From assembly GCF_016613475.2 (NCBI RefSeq), contig NZ_CP071517.1, forward strand, positions 3,715,001 to 3,779,000: a stretch of 64,000 nucleotides of DNA. Reading direction: 5' to 3'. Source of the DNA: Lysobacter arenosi (GTDB lineage: Bacteria; Pseudomonadota; Gammaproteobacteria; Xanthomonadales; Xanthomonadaceae). Below the pieces are notes generated by a model. That model was not told the DNA's origin, ran no database searches, and saw only the letters and a list, made by a program, of their open reading frames with translations. This document shows, piece after piece, positions 16,685 through 24,779 of this stretch. The position numbers and the translations under genes are program-made. Every line of letters begins with the position of its first letter. Position 1 is the stretch's first letter.

Positions 16685-19003
16685 TCATGCTTGCGCCTGC
16701 TGCGGCGCGGTCGGGCCGGAGACGAAATTACTCAGCGCGCTGACGACCGCATTCCAGGCGCGATCGACCAGACGGCTCTTCTCGACGGTGACGATGCGCG
16801 CGCGTCCGTTGGCCATCTGCCGCGCCAGGCTGTCGAGCGACTGCTCGCCGACGCGCTGGCCACGCTGGTTGACGAACAGTGCGTTGTCGGTCAGCGGGCT
16901 GAACCAGGACAACCTGCGACGAATCACTTCGCCCGGTGCGTCGAGGTCGAACTCGAACCAGGTGCCGAACGGCAGCGTGCGCAGGTGCTGCCAGCATTCC
17001 TGCTCGTGCGGGTTGCGCGGCTGCACTTCCTGCGGGCGTGCGCCTTCGTCCTCGCCCAGTCGCGTGCGCGACTTGAGCTTGAGCGCCAGTTCGGTGCGGG
17101 TGGCGGCATCGTCGTTGGCGGCATGGCCGGTGGTGAGCTGGCGCGAGATCGCGCCGGCATCGTCGACGTGGTAACCGACCTGGGTCAGTGCCTGCTCGAT
17201 GTCCTCGCCCAGCGGCTCCGGCGCCGGTGCCCGGTTCTCGACGGTGTTTGCGGCGATGATCTGGCGCGTGGCCTCGAGCTGGCGCTGCCACTCCTCCGAT
17301 TCCTCGCCGTGGCGCAGCAGGGTCAGCGTCAGTACGTCGGTCCAGGCCTGGGTGAGCAGGGTGTGGACGAACTTCGGCAGCTTCTGGTCGTTCAGCGCCT
17401 GGCTGATGGCTTCGGTCGCCTGGTGCTTGGCCAGCACCAGCTTTTCCTTGCCGCGCGCGGCTTCGACGTGGCGACGCTCGGCCACTTCGGCCTTGCGGGC
17501 CATCAGGCGCAGGTGTTCCTGCAGTTGCTGGTTGGCCGACTCGAACACGCCGTCGTCGCCGTCGTAATGCTCGACGACGTGGTCGACCGCGCGGCGTAGC
17601 TGTTCGTTGAGCGCGGGGTCGGCCTCTTCCTTCGGCAGCCAATGCGCGCCGGCCTCGGCGACGGCGTTGAGCAGCTGGCGCGCCGGATGCTCCTGGCGCA
17701 CGAAGAACGCCTGGTCCTGCAGCGCCAGGCGCAGCAGCGGCACCTGCAGGCGGTTGAGCAGCGAGGAGACCGCGGCGTCGTTGCGAAGCTCGCGCCCGAT
17801 CTCGTTGTAGAACTGGTCGAGCAGTTCAAACGTGTCGGCGTCCTCGCGCGTCAGCGCGGCCGCTTCGCCACGCTGTTGCCGCGCCTGCGCAAGCAGGGTC
17901 TGGCGGACGTCGTTGAGGTTACGAGGCGGCGTCAGGTGCGCCGGCATCGACTGCAGCCCGGCCAGTGCGTTGGAGACGTCGTGTGGCGAGAGCGTCGGTC
18001 GCTGCGGGCCGGTGTCGCCACCGGTGCGCAGCTTGTCCATCAGTTCGCGGCGACCGTTGAGCAGGTTCTGCAGCGAAACGTAGGAGTCGTGGTCGTCGCC
18101 ATGGCGCGGGACCGGCTGCCCGGGCCAGGCGGTGTGTGGACGGTTCGGATCGAACAGGGGACTGCTGGCGTCGGCGCCGCGGCGCGGCACCATCGAATCC
18201 TCGCGTTGCCCCCGGCTTTGCCCTTCGTCCTGCCCTTGTCCTTGTCCTTGTCCTTGTCCCTGTGCATGCCCCTGGCGTTGCGCCTTGCCGCGGCCGCGTA
18301 CCGGCACGAACGACAGGCTCGGCAGCACGTTCTCGCGTGCGAGCAGGGCGTTCATCGTTTCGACCAGTTGCGCATAGCCCGACATGACGTGCTGGTCGAA
18401 CACCTTGTACAGGTGCAGTCGGGCCTCGGGCGTGATCTGCAACGACTGCGTGGCCTCAGCCAGGATCCGGCACAGGTGGTAGGGACCCACTGGCAGGCGA
18501 TCGGCGTCGAAGGCCGGGGCGCCGCCGAGCACGCCAAAGCGCTGGCCCAGCAGCAGCAGCGGCAGGCCCGCGCGCGCTTCGTGGCGGATGGCGATGCTGC
18601 GCAGCAGGTTGGCTTCGTCGGCTTCGCCGTCGTCGACCAGGCGCAGGTCGCGGAAGGTGGGCAGGGCCGCGGGTGCTTCGGTTGTCGGGGTCGGATCGCG
18701 GACCGTGGTCAGTTCGCCTTCCAGCAGTGCCAGGAAGTGCGGAACCAGGTCGGAGCGGTTGAGCCGCGCGGTGCGCAGCGTTTCAAGGTGGGAAGCCTGC
18801 TGCGCCGACGTGCGCGCCTGGTCGGCATGCTTGAACAACTGCTGCTCGAACTCGCCGAGCATGTGTTCGAGCTGGCGCGCCATTTCATCCGAGACCAGGG
18901 CATACAAATGCTCCAGTACCCGGCGAACCCGCTTTGGCAACGCGGCTGACGCCAGCGTAGGCCGAGGGATCGAACTACCAAGGGGTTCGAACGTTGCGGA
19001 CAT
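16685..19003 (-). CDS. DUF1631 family protein
   Basis: A 772-residue, mostly helical cytoplasmic protein of the DUF1631 family, sometimes mislabelled thymidine phosphorylase. Helical blocks rich in Leu, Glu and Gln cover residues about 20-240 and 330-600. Between them is a low-complexity linker of alternating Gly-Gln (GQGQGQGQGQ) near residues 246-262. The C-terminal 130 residues form a beta-rich region (GTWFEFDLDAPGEVIRRRLSW) resembling a PilZ-like module. Family function is undefined; the neighbouring PilZ gene suggests a link with c-di-GMP signalling (inference). The ATG at 19003 is the first in the frame. Confidence 0.85.
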   Translation of the reverse strand: MSATFEPLGSSIPRPTLASAALPKRVRRVLEHLYALVSDEMARQLEHMLGEFEQQLFKHADQARTSAQQASHLETLRTARLNRSDLVPHFLALLEGELTTVRDPTPTTEAPAALPTFRDLRLVDDGEADEANLLRSIAIRHEARAGLPLLLLGQRFGVLGGAPAFDADRLPVGPYHLCRILAEATQSLQITPEARLHLYKVFDQHVMSGYAQLVETMNALLARENVLPSLSFVPVRGRGKAQRQGHAQGQGQGQGQGQDEGQSRGQREDSMVPRRGADASSPLFDPNRPHTAWPGQPVPRHGDDHDSYVSLQNLLNGRRELMDKLRTGGDTGPQRPTLSPHDVSNALAGLQSMPAHLTPPRNLNDVRQTLLAQARQQRGEAAALTREDADTFELLDQFYNEIGRELRNDAAVSSLLNRLQVPLLRLALQDQAFFVRQEHPARQLLNAVAEAGAHWLPKEEADPALNEQLRRAVDHVVEHYDGDDGVFESANQQLQEHLRLMARKAEVAERRHVEAARGKEKLVLAKHQATEAISQALNDQKLPKFVHTLLTQAWTDVLTLTLLRHGEESEEWQRQLEATRQIIAANTVENRAPAPEPLGEDIEQALTQVGYHVDDAGAISRQLTTGHAANDDAATRTELALKLKSRTRLGEDEGARPQEVQPRNPHEQECWQHLRTLPFGTWFEFDLDAPGEVIRRRLSWFSPLTDNALFVNQRGQRVGEQSLDSLARQMANGRARIVTVEKSRLVDRAWNAVVSALSNFVSGPTAPQQAQA
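18234..18261. repeat. Hexanucleotide tandem repeat in the DUF1631 gene
   Basis: About four and a half copies of ccttgt stand in tandem, encoding alternating Gly-Gln on the minus strand. A six-base unit keeps the frame when copy number changes, so the linker length can vary without breaking the gene. Confidence 0.85.
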
Positions 19004-19154
19004 TTAGGGGCACCCTGTGATCGGGACGATCATGCATTGTCCCCCCGCGCCCCGCCAGCCTCTCGCCCCAGCGGTCCCTCAGGGAGCGACCAACTGTTGT
19101 AACGGCGTGGGCGGCCGCCAGCGGCCAGCTTGAGCCTGCGTACGCGGCCTCAAG

Positions 19155-20387
19155 CTACTTGGCGTGGTCGACCATGACGCGTTGCGCCAGGTTCGGACCA
19201 GCCGGGTCAACATTGGCGTCGTCGGACCCGTCATCGACGAGGAACAGCTCGACCACGTCGTTGGTGAAGCGCCGTCCGAGCTCGGTCGGACGGACCCGGT
19301 CGCCATCGACTTCGAGCCAACCCTGTGCGGTTGCAGCATCGAGTTGCGCGGCGATCGCGCTGCGCGCCAGGCCGGTGCGGGCTTCGAATGCGGCCAGGCT
19401 GAAGCCTTCGACCAGGCGCAGCGCGTTGAGCATGTACTCGAAGGGACGTCGTGCCGGTTCGACGCGGTCGTCGCCGCCGATCGCGCCGGCATGCCCAGCC
19501 TGGACCAGGTACTGCGTCGGGTGCTTGGTCTTCCAGCGCCGCAGCACGGTCTGCTCGGCGCCAAGGGTCAACTTGCCGTGCGCGCCGGCGCCGATGCCCA
19601 GGTAGTCGCCGTACTGCCAGTAGTTGAGGTTGTGCAGGCACTGCCGGCCCGGCTGCGCGTAGGCGCTGACTTCGTACTGGGCGTAGCCGGCGGCGGCGAG
19701 CAGGCCCTGGCAATGCTCCTGCATGTCCCAGCTGGCGTCGTCGTCGGGGATGCCCTGCGGCGGCCGCGCGGCGAACACGGTGTTCGGCTCCAGGGTCAGC
19801 TGGTAGTGGCTGACGTGGGTGGGCTGCAGGGCGAAGGCGAGTTCCAGGTCGTGCTCGGCCATCGCCAGCGTCTGCTGCGGCAGTGCGTACATCAGGTCGA
19901 GGTTGAAGTTGTCGAAGCCGGCATCCTGGGCCAGCTTCACCGCCGCCTCGGCTTCGCCGCTGTCGTGGATCCGGCCCAGCCGCTTGAGGCAACCGTCGTC
20001 GAAGCTCTGGATGCCAAAGCTCAGGCGATTGACGCCGGCCTGGCGATACAGCTCGAAGCGGCCGTGCTCGGCGGTGCCGGGGTTGGTCTCCAGGGTGATC
20101 TCGCACCCCGGGACGAAACGCAGGCGGCTGCTGGCCTGCTGCAGGAAACGGTCGATGTACTCGGGCGGGAACAGGCTCGGCGTGCCGCCGCCGAAGAACA
20201 CCGAGTGAACGTTGCGGCCCCAGGCCAGCGGCAGGTCGTAATCGAGGTCGGCCAGCAGCGCGTCGATATACGTGTCGAACGGCAGCGCGCCACGGCCCTC
20301 ATGCGAATTGAAGTCGCAATACGGACACTTGCGCACGCACCAGGGCAGGTGGACATACAGCGACAGCGGCGGCGTGGTCAGCGACAA
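19155..20387 (-). CDS. hemW: Radical SAM heme chaperone HemW
   Basis: HemW binds heme and inserts it into client proteins; it was long annotated as oxygen-independent coproporphyrinogen III oxidase. The 410-residue protein starts with the radical SAM cluster motif CVRKCPYC (Cys17, Cys21, Cys24), then FFGGGTPSLF and the LETNPGT strand. It has HemW-type C-terminal features (HNLNYWQYGDYLGIGAGAHG near 255-275) and a winged-helix end. The extra N-terminal cysteine spacing of true HemN is not seen. It ends a minus-strand block rph-VOC-rdgB-small monooxygenase-hemW with short gaps; rdgB-hemW is a widespread pair. Confidence 0.94.
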   Translation of the reverse strand: MSLTTPPLSLYVHLPWCVRKCPYCDFNSHEGRGALPFDTYIDALLADLDYDLPLAWGRNVHSVFFGGGTPSLFPPEYIDRFLQQASSRLRFVPGCEITLETNPGTAEHGRFELYRQAGVNRLSFGIQSFDDGCLKRLGRIHDSGEAEAAVKLAQDAGFDNFNLDLMYALPQQTLAMAEHDLELAFALQPTHVSHYQLTLEPNTVFAARPPQGIPDDDASWDMQEHCQGLLAAAGYAQYEVSAYAQPGRQCLHNLNYWQYGDYLGIGAGAHGKLTLGAEQTVLRRWKTKHPTQYLVQAGHAGAIGGDDRVEPARRPFEYMLNALRLVEGFSLAAFEARTGLARSAIAAQLDAATAQGWLEVDGDRVRPTELGRRFTNDVVELFLVDDGSDDANVDPAGPNLAQRVMVDHAK

Positions 20388-20413
20388 GACGGTTCTTCAG
20401 TAAAGAGGGAGGG

Positions 20414-20719
20414 TCAGCCGGCGTCGGGCGCCGTGAACGTGCCCAGGTGGCGCTCGCTTGCGGTCAGCGCATCGCCCTGCGCATCGAGCGCGATGTAGCG
20501 CGGGTCGCGTGCCAGCTGCATTGCAGTGTAGTCCTGCGCGCTGCGCCAGCGGTCGAGGGTGAGGTAGTGGCCCTGGCGCTCGCCATGCAGCAACTGGGTA
20601 CCGAGGTAGCCGGCGTGGTCGCGGAACAGGATCACCCACGGTCCTTGTTCGCCGTACAGCGCCTCGAATGCCGCTTCTGCACCGGCACGGACGTCGTATT
20701 CCCAGACCGTCACGAACAT
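20414..20719 (-). CDS. Antibiotic biosynthesis monooxygenase-like (ABM) domain protein
   Basis: A 101-residue protein with the ferredoxin-like dimeric alpha/beta-barrel pattern of ABM domains: a first beta strand (FVTVWEYDVRAGAEAAFEALYG), then YLGTQLLHGERQGHYLTLDRW, and the region covering a mobile helix (AQDYTAMQLA). These proteins act as small oxygenases or ligand-binding proteins; the name does not imply antibiotic synthesis. It sits between rdgB (6-base gap) and hemW (26-base gap), so is co-transcribed with them. A heme- or quinone-related role is possible given hemW, but is inference. Confidence 0.8.
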   Translation of the reverse strand: MFVTVWEYDVRAGAEAAFEALYGEQGPWVILFRDHAGYLGTQLLHGERQGHYLTLDRWRSAQDYTAMQLARDPRYIALDAQGDALTASERHLGTFTAPDAG

Positions 20720-20725
20720 GGCATT

Positions 20726-21334
20726 TCAGCGCGTGGCGCCGACCAAGAGTTGTCGCAGCGCGGCCAGGGCACGGCCGCGGTGACTGATGCGGTTCTTCAG
20801 TTCCTTGTCCAGCTCGGCCGCGCTGTGGCCCTGCTCGGGATCAAGGAACACCGGGTCGTAGCCGAAGCCGCCATCGCCGCGGCGCGCGTGCAGGATGCGC
20901 CCCGACCACGTGCCTTCGGCGATGAAGGGCTGCGGATCCTCGGCGTGGCGCAGCAACACGATCACGGCGTAGAAGTGGGCGCCGCGCCGCTCGTCGGGAA
21001 CGTCGCGGAGCGCTTCGAGCAGCTTGTCGATGTTGGCGTCGGCATTGCCATGCACGCCGGCGTAACGCGCCGAATACAGACCGGGCGCGCCGCCCAGGGC
21101 ATCCACGCACAGGCCCGAGTCGTCGCCCAGCGCCGGCATGCCGGTTTCGCGCGATGCCTTGCGCGCCTTGAGCAGCGCGTTCTCGACGAAGGTCAGGCCG
21201 GTTTCATCGGCATCGCCGACGCCCAGTTCACCCTGGGTCACGAACTCGATGCCGCTGCCGCCGAGCAGCTCGCGGAACTCGCGAAGCTTGCCGGCGTTGC
21301 TGCTGGCGATCACCCATTTCATCGGCAGGGTCAT
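20726..21334 (-). CDS. rdgB: dITP/XTP pyrophosphatase
   Basis: Hydrolyses dITP, dXTP and ITP to monophosphates, cleaning the nucleotide pool. The 202-residue product carries the HAM1 signatures: SSNAGKLREF near residues 10-19, the ENALLKAR motif, GDDSGLCVDALGGAPG, and the GFGYDPVF loop near 145-152, ending with SHRGRAL. The ATG at 21334 overlaps the stop of the VOC gene by four bases (ATGA), supporting this start although an in-frame ATG four codons later would also work. It belongs to the rph-rdgB-hemW block typical of many Proteobacteria. Confidence 0.95.
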   Translation of the reverse strand: MTLPMKWVIASSNAGKLREFRELLGGSGIEFVTQGELGVGDADETGLTFVENALLKARKASRETGMPALGDDSGLCVDALGGAPGLYSARYAGVHGNADANIDKLLEALRDVPDERRGAHFYAVIVLLRHAEDPQPFIAEGTWSGRILHARRGDGGFGYDPVFLDPEQGHSAAELDKELKNRISHRGRALAALRQLLVGATR

Positions 21335-21720
21335 GCTTTCAGTTCCAGCAGGTCCCAGCGGTTGCCGTACAGATCCTCGAACACGGCGACGGTGCCGTAG
21401 GGCTCGAAGCGCGGTGCCTCGAGGAACGTCACGCCACGGGCGAGCATCGCGGCGTGATCGCGAAGGAAGTCGTCGGTGTGCAGGAAGAAGCCGACACGGC
21501 CGCCAGTCTGGTTGCCGACGTGCGCGCGCTGATTGTCATCGCTGGCCTGCGCCAGCAAAAGTGCGGTCTGCGCGCCGTGCGGGGCCACGCGCACCCAGCG
21601 CTTGCCGTCGCCCAGGTCGATGTCATCGAGCAGGTCGAAGCCGAGCGCGCTGGTGTAGAAGGCGATGGCTTCGTCGTAGTCGCGTACGACCAGGGTGACG
21701 TTGGCGATGGTCCGGTTCAT
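21331..21720 (-). CDS. VOC (glyoxalase/bleomycin resistance) family protein
   Basis: A 129-residue protein with the vicinal-oxygen-chelate fold, two beta-alpha-beta-beta-beta units. Unit one begins TIANVTLVVRDYDEAIAFYT and unit two GGRVGFFLHTDDFLRDHAAM; the final EDLYGNRWDLLEL is the usual VOC ending and carries a conserved Glu. The substrate cannot be predicted. It is inserted between rph and rdgB, overlapping rdgB by four bases and separated from rph by 17 bases. The ATG at 21720 begins right before the fold; the frame is open far upstream, antisense-like to rph, and was not used. Confidence 0.87.
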   Translation of the reverse strand: MNRTIANVTLVVRDYDEAIAFYTSALGFDLLDDIDLGDGKRWVRVAPHGAQTALLLAQASDDNQRAHVGNQTGGRVGFFLHTDDFLRDHAAMLARGVTFLEAPRFEPYGTVAVFEDLYGNRWDLLELKA

Positions 21721-21737
21721 GGATTGAACGCGCCCCC

Positions 21738-22511
21738 TCAGCCCGCCAGCGCCTCGCGCTGCTTCGCCACCAGTTCCGCGATGCCGGCCTCGGCCAGTGC
21801 CGTCAGCGCATCGAGTTCCTCGCGACGGAAGGCGTGGCCTTCGGCGGTGCCCTGCAGCTCGATGAAGCCGCCGCCATCGTTCATGACCACGTTCATGTCG
21901 GTGTCGCAGTCGCTGTCTTCGGCGTAGTCCAGGTCGAGTACCGGAACACCGCGATAGATGCCGACCGACACCGCCGCGACCGCGCCGAACACCGGATCGC
22001 GGCTGATCTCGCGGCGCGACTGCAACCAGCGCACGGCATCGACCAGGGCGACGTAGGCGCCGGTGATCGCGGCGGTGCGGGTGCCACCGTCGGCCTGCAG
22101 CACGTCGCAGTCGAGGGTGATGGTGCGTTCGCCGAGCAGCTTGCGGTCGACGCAGGCGCGAAGCGAGCGGCCGATCAGGCGCTGGATCTCGAGGGTGCGG
22201 CCGCCCTGCTTGCCACGCGCGGCCTCGCGGTCGCTGCGGGTATGGGTGGCGCGGGGCAGCATGCCGTACTCGGCGGTGACCCAGCCTTCGCCCTTGCCGC
22301 GCAGGAAGGCCGGCACCTTGTTGTCGACGCTGGCCGTGCACAGCACCCGGGTCTCGCCGAAGCTGACCAGGACCGAACCTTCGGCATGGCGGGTGTAGCC
22401 GCGCTGGATGCGGACTTCGCGCATTTGCGCGGGCGCCCGCCCGCTGGGGCGGACCACGGTCGGCGCGGTCTGGCCGGCGGAAGGGGCTTGCGGCGTGCCG
22501 GTCGTGGCCAT
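21738..22511 (-). CDS. rph: Ribonuclease PH
   Basis: Phosphorolytic 3'-5' exoribonuclease that trims tRNA precursors. Family blocks are in order: [36 protein letters not shown], the phosphate-binding [12 protein letters not shown], and the C-terminal [18 protein letters not shown]. The product is 257 residues from the ATG at 22511, about 18 longer at the N-terminus than the common 238-residue form because of a Pro/Ala/Thr-rich leader ([16 protein letters not shown]). A later start cannot be excluded, but no ATG occurs until MREVRIQ. It is divergent from yicC (about 68 bases between starts), the conserved rph/yicC arrangement. Confidence 0.94.
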   Translation of the reverse strand: MATTGTPQAPSAGQTAPTVVRPSGRAPAQMREVRIQRGYTRHAEGSVLVSFGETRVLCTASVDNKVPAFLRGKGEGWVTAEYGMLPRATHTRSDREAARGKQGGRTLEIQRLIGRSLRACVDRKLLGERTITLDCDVLQADGGTRTAAITGAYVALVDAVRWLQSRREISRDPVFGAVAAVSVGIYRGVPVLDLDYAEDSDCDTDMNVVMNDGGGFIELQGTAEGHAFRREELDALTALAEAGIAELVAKQREALAG

Positions 22512-22579
22512 GAGAAGGGTGATTACCGTGTTTGGGGCGCGCGAGTTTACCATTCGCACCCTGTCAGCCCTTGGATTCG

Positions 22580-23443
22580 ATGATGATCCGCAGCATGACC
22601 GCCTTCGCCAGCGGCGAACGCGTCACCCCGTGGGGCACGCTCGGCTGCGAGCTGCGCTCGGTCAACCACCGCTTCCTCGAGCTGGGCGTGCGCCTGCCCG
22701 ACGAACTGCGCGCGCTGGAGCCGGCGCTGCGCGAGCGCGTCGCTTCCCGCGTCGCCCGCGGCAAGATCGACCTGGCGCTGCGCCTGCGCACCGCCGATGG
22801 CGACGGCGCGTTGCAGCTCAATCCCGGCCGGCTGCGCGAACTGAGCGAGCTGGCGCTGGACCTGGAGGCTCGTTTCCCGCGCCTGCAGACCGATCTGACG
22901 CAGCTGCTGCAGTTCCCCGGCGTGCTGCAGACGCAGTCCGCCGACCCGGCGGCGCTGCAGGCGCAGGCGCTGGAACTGCTCGAGCAGGTGCTCGACGAGT
23001 TCATCCGTGCACGCGAGCGCGAGGGTTCCAAGCTCTCGGCAGTGATCATCGAACGCGTCGACGGCATCGCCGCGATCGCGGCGGAAGTGCGCACGCTGAT
23101 GCCGATCATCCGCACCGGCCAGCGCAACAAGCTCGAAGCGCGCATGGCCGATCTTGCCCAGCCGCTCGACTCCGGCCGCCTCGAACAGGAGCTGGTGATG
23201 TGGCTGCAGAAGCTCGATGTCGATGAGGAGCTCGACCGGCTCGATTCGCATGTCAGCGAAGCGCGCCGCGTGCTCAAGCTCAAGGAAGCGGTCGGCCGGC
23301 GCCTGGATTTCCTGCTGCAGGAGTTCAATCGCGAGGCCAACACCCTGGGTTCCAAGTCGGTCGACGCGCGCAGTTCGGCCGCGGCCGTGGAGCTCAAGGT
23401 GCTGATCGACCAGGTCCGCGAGCAGATCCAGAACATCGAATGA
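22580..23443 (+). CDS. yicC: YicC family endoribonuclease
   Basis: A 287-residue member of the YicC/YloC family, implicated in RNA turnover in E. coli. It has the N-terminal YicC domain ([34 protein letters not shown]) and the C-terminal DUF1732 domain ([22 protein letters not shown]), both intact. Two adjacent ATG codons (22580 and 22583) could serve. It is divergent from rph and followed by gmk after 13 bases, so yicC-gmk form an operon. Confidence 0.94.
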   Translation: MMIRSMTAFASGERVTPWGTLGCELRSVNHRFLELGVRLPDELRALEPALRERVASRVARGKIDLALRLRTADGDGALQLNPGRLRELSELALDLEARFPRLQTDLTQLLQFPGVLQTQSADPAALQAQALELLEQVLDEFIRAREREGSKLSAVIIERVDGIAAIAAEVRTLMPIIRTGQRNKLEARMADLAQPLDSGRLEQELVMWLQKLDVDEELDRLDSHVSEARRVLKLKEAVGRRLDFLLQEFNREANTLGSKSVDARSSAAAVELKVLIDQVREQIQNIE

Positions 23444-23456
23444 CACGAGCCCACTG

Positions 23457-24074
23457 ATGCGCGGAACCCTCTTCATCGTCGCGGCACCGTCGGGTGCCGG
23501 AAAGTCCAGCATCGTCAATGCGGTGCTGGCGCGCGACCCGAACATCTGCCTGTCGATCTCGTTCACCTCGCGCCAGCCGCGACCGGGCGAGCGCCATGCC
23601 GAGCACTACCACTTCGTCAGCAAGGAAGCGTTCGAAGGCATGGTCGCGGCCGGCGACTTCTTCGAGTCGGCGCTGGTGCATGGCGACTGGAAGGGCTCGG
23701 CCCGGCAGTCGGTCGAACCGCAGCTGGCAGCCGGCAAGGACGTGCTGCTGGAGATCGACTGGCAGGGTGCGCGCCAGGTCCGCTCCAAGGTGCCCGATGC
23801 GGTCAGCGTGTTCATCCTGCCGCCGTCGCGCAAGGCGCTGGACGAGCGCATGCGCAGCCGCGGCCAGGACAGCGAGGAAGTGATCGCGCAGCGCCTGGCG
23901 GCGGCGCGCGAAGAGATGTCGCACTACGGCGAGTTCGACTTCGTCATCGTCAACGAGCACTTCGACACCGCGGTCGACGAGATGTGCGCGATCTTCATCG
24001 CCAGCCGGGTCCGCCGCGACCAGCAGGTGGCGCGCCACTCGCGCCTGATCACGGCGCTGCTGGCGGACGAGTGA
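23457..24074 (+). CDS. gmk: Guanylate kinase
   Basis: Phosphorylates GMP or dGMP to the diphosphate with ATP; essential for GTP and (p)ppGpp supply. The 205-residue product has the P-loop APSGAGKSSIV near residues 9-19, the GMP-binding segment SFTSRQPRPGE and the HYHFVSKEAF block, then LLEIDWQGARQVR. It follows yicC closely and precedes rpoZ and spoT, the widespread gmk-rpoZ-spoT order. A GC-rich inverted repeat lies after the stop, so rpoZ probably uses its own promoter. Confidence 0.97.
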   Translation: MRGTLFIVAAPSGAGKSSIVNAVLARDPNICLSISFTSRQPRPGERHAEHYHFVSKEAFEGMVAAGDFFESALVHGDWKGSARQSVEPQLAAGKDVLLEIDWQGARQVRSKVPDAVSVFILPPSRKALDERMRSRGQDSEEVIAQRLAAAREEMSHYGEFDFVIVNEHFDTAVDEMCAIFIASRVRRDQQVARHSRLITALLADE

Positions 24075-24082
24075 GTCCGCCC

Positions 24083-24115
24083 CTCCCGGGCGCCCAGGGC
24101 GCCGGGGGAGGGCAA
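24083..24115 (+). terminator. Putative terminator after gmk
   Basis: A GC-rich imperfect inverted repeat (ccctcccgg ... cgggggaggg) is followed by only a short aaaag, so it lacks a T-run on the plus strand. It could pause or attenuate transcription. Confidence 0.4.
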
Positions 24116-24172
24116 AAGGCGGGCTCCTGGCGACTCGAGTATCAGCTAACTGTTTGATTTTCAACGATCCGC

Positions 24173-24201
24173 TTGCTTCGCCCCCGCGGCGCGACTACAC
24201 T
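24173..24201 (+). promoter_or_regulatory. Putative sigma-70 promoter of rpoZ-spoT
   Basis: TTGCTT at 24173-24178 and TACACT at 24196-24201 are separated by 17 bases, about 50 bases ahead of the rpoZ start. The match is moderate and made by eye. Confidence 0.45.
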
Positions 24202-24253
24202 CTGCGGTCCCTTACAAGCCTGTATGGACGGCCCGCCGGCCGCCAGGAGTCCC

Positions 24254-24553
24254 ATGGCCCGCATCACCGTTGAAGATTGCCTGGAAGTGGTCGATAACCG
24301 CTTCGAACTCGTCATGATGGCCGCCAAGCGCGCCCGCCAGCTGGCCAATGGCGTTGATCCGCAGCTGGACAACAGCGAAGCCAACGACAAGCCGACCGTG
24401 CTGGCCCTGCGCGAAATCGCCGCGCGCCGCATCGACACCGATTACATCGATGCCGTCGAGAAGGCCGAGCGCGAGCGCAAGGAGCGCGAGGCGCTGGAAT
24501 GGGCCGCCGCTGAAGTGGTTGCCGACGACGACCTGTCCAAGGGCGACGACTGA
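24254..24553 (+). CDS. rpoZ: RNA polymerase omega subunit
   Basis: Assists assembly of beta-prime into RNA polymerase and forms part of a ppGpp binding site on the enzyme. The 99-residue product shows the omega fold signature [31 protein letters not shown] and [11 protein letters not shown]. The ATG at 24254 gives this N-terminus; upstream in-frame codons belong to the leader. It lies upstream of spoT, the usual rpoZ-spoT pairing, but a strong terminator stands between them. Confidence 0.96.
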   Translation: MARITVEDCLEVVDNRFELVMMAAKRARQLANGVDPQLDNSEANDKPTVLALREIAARRIDTDYIDAVEKAERERKEREALEWAAAEVVADDDLSKGDD

Positions 24554-24604
24554 TCCACCCCTGAGACACGTTTGCGGGCCAGTTTCACCAGTACCGCGAA
24601 ATGC

Positions 24605-24630
24605 ACGGCCCCGCCTTGGCGGGGCCGTTT
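24605..24630 (+). terminator. Terminator between rpoZ and spoT
   Basis: A near-perfect stem (acggccccgcc / ggcggggccgt) with a two-base loop is followed by a short T-run. It lies 50 bases after the rpoZ stop and 150 before the spoT start, so spoT needs read-through or its own promoter. Confidence 0.75.
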
Positions 24631-24779
24631 GCATATGTGCTCCCCGACCCGTTTCCGGACGCATGGCACTTTGGATCGCGGACATTCGCCGCCATATCCG
24701 GGGAACCTGTCCGGAAACAATGAAACGCCTGAGGGGCCGCTGATTGCACACCGCGCCGCCGCACGCGTAGATTCTCTCC

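Noticed and set aside
22532..22580. Upstream extension of yicC
   Set aside because: It overlaps the divergent rph leader and does not resemble YicC; the ATG at 22580 gives the family N-terminus.
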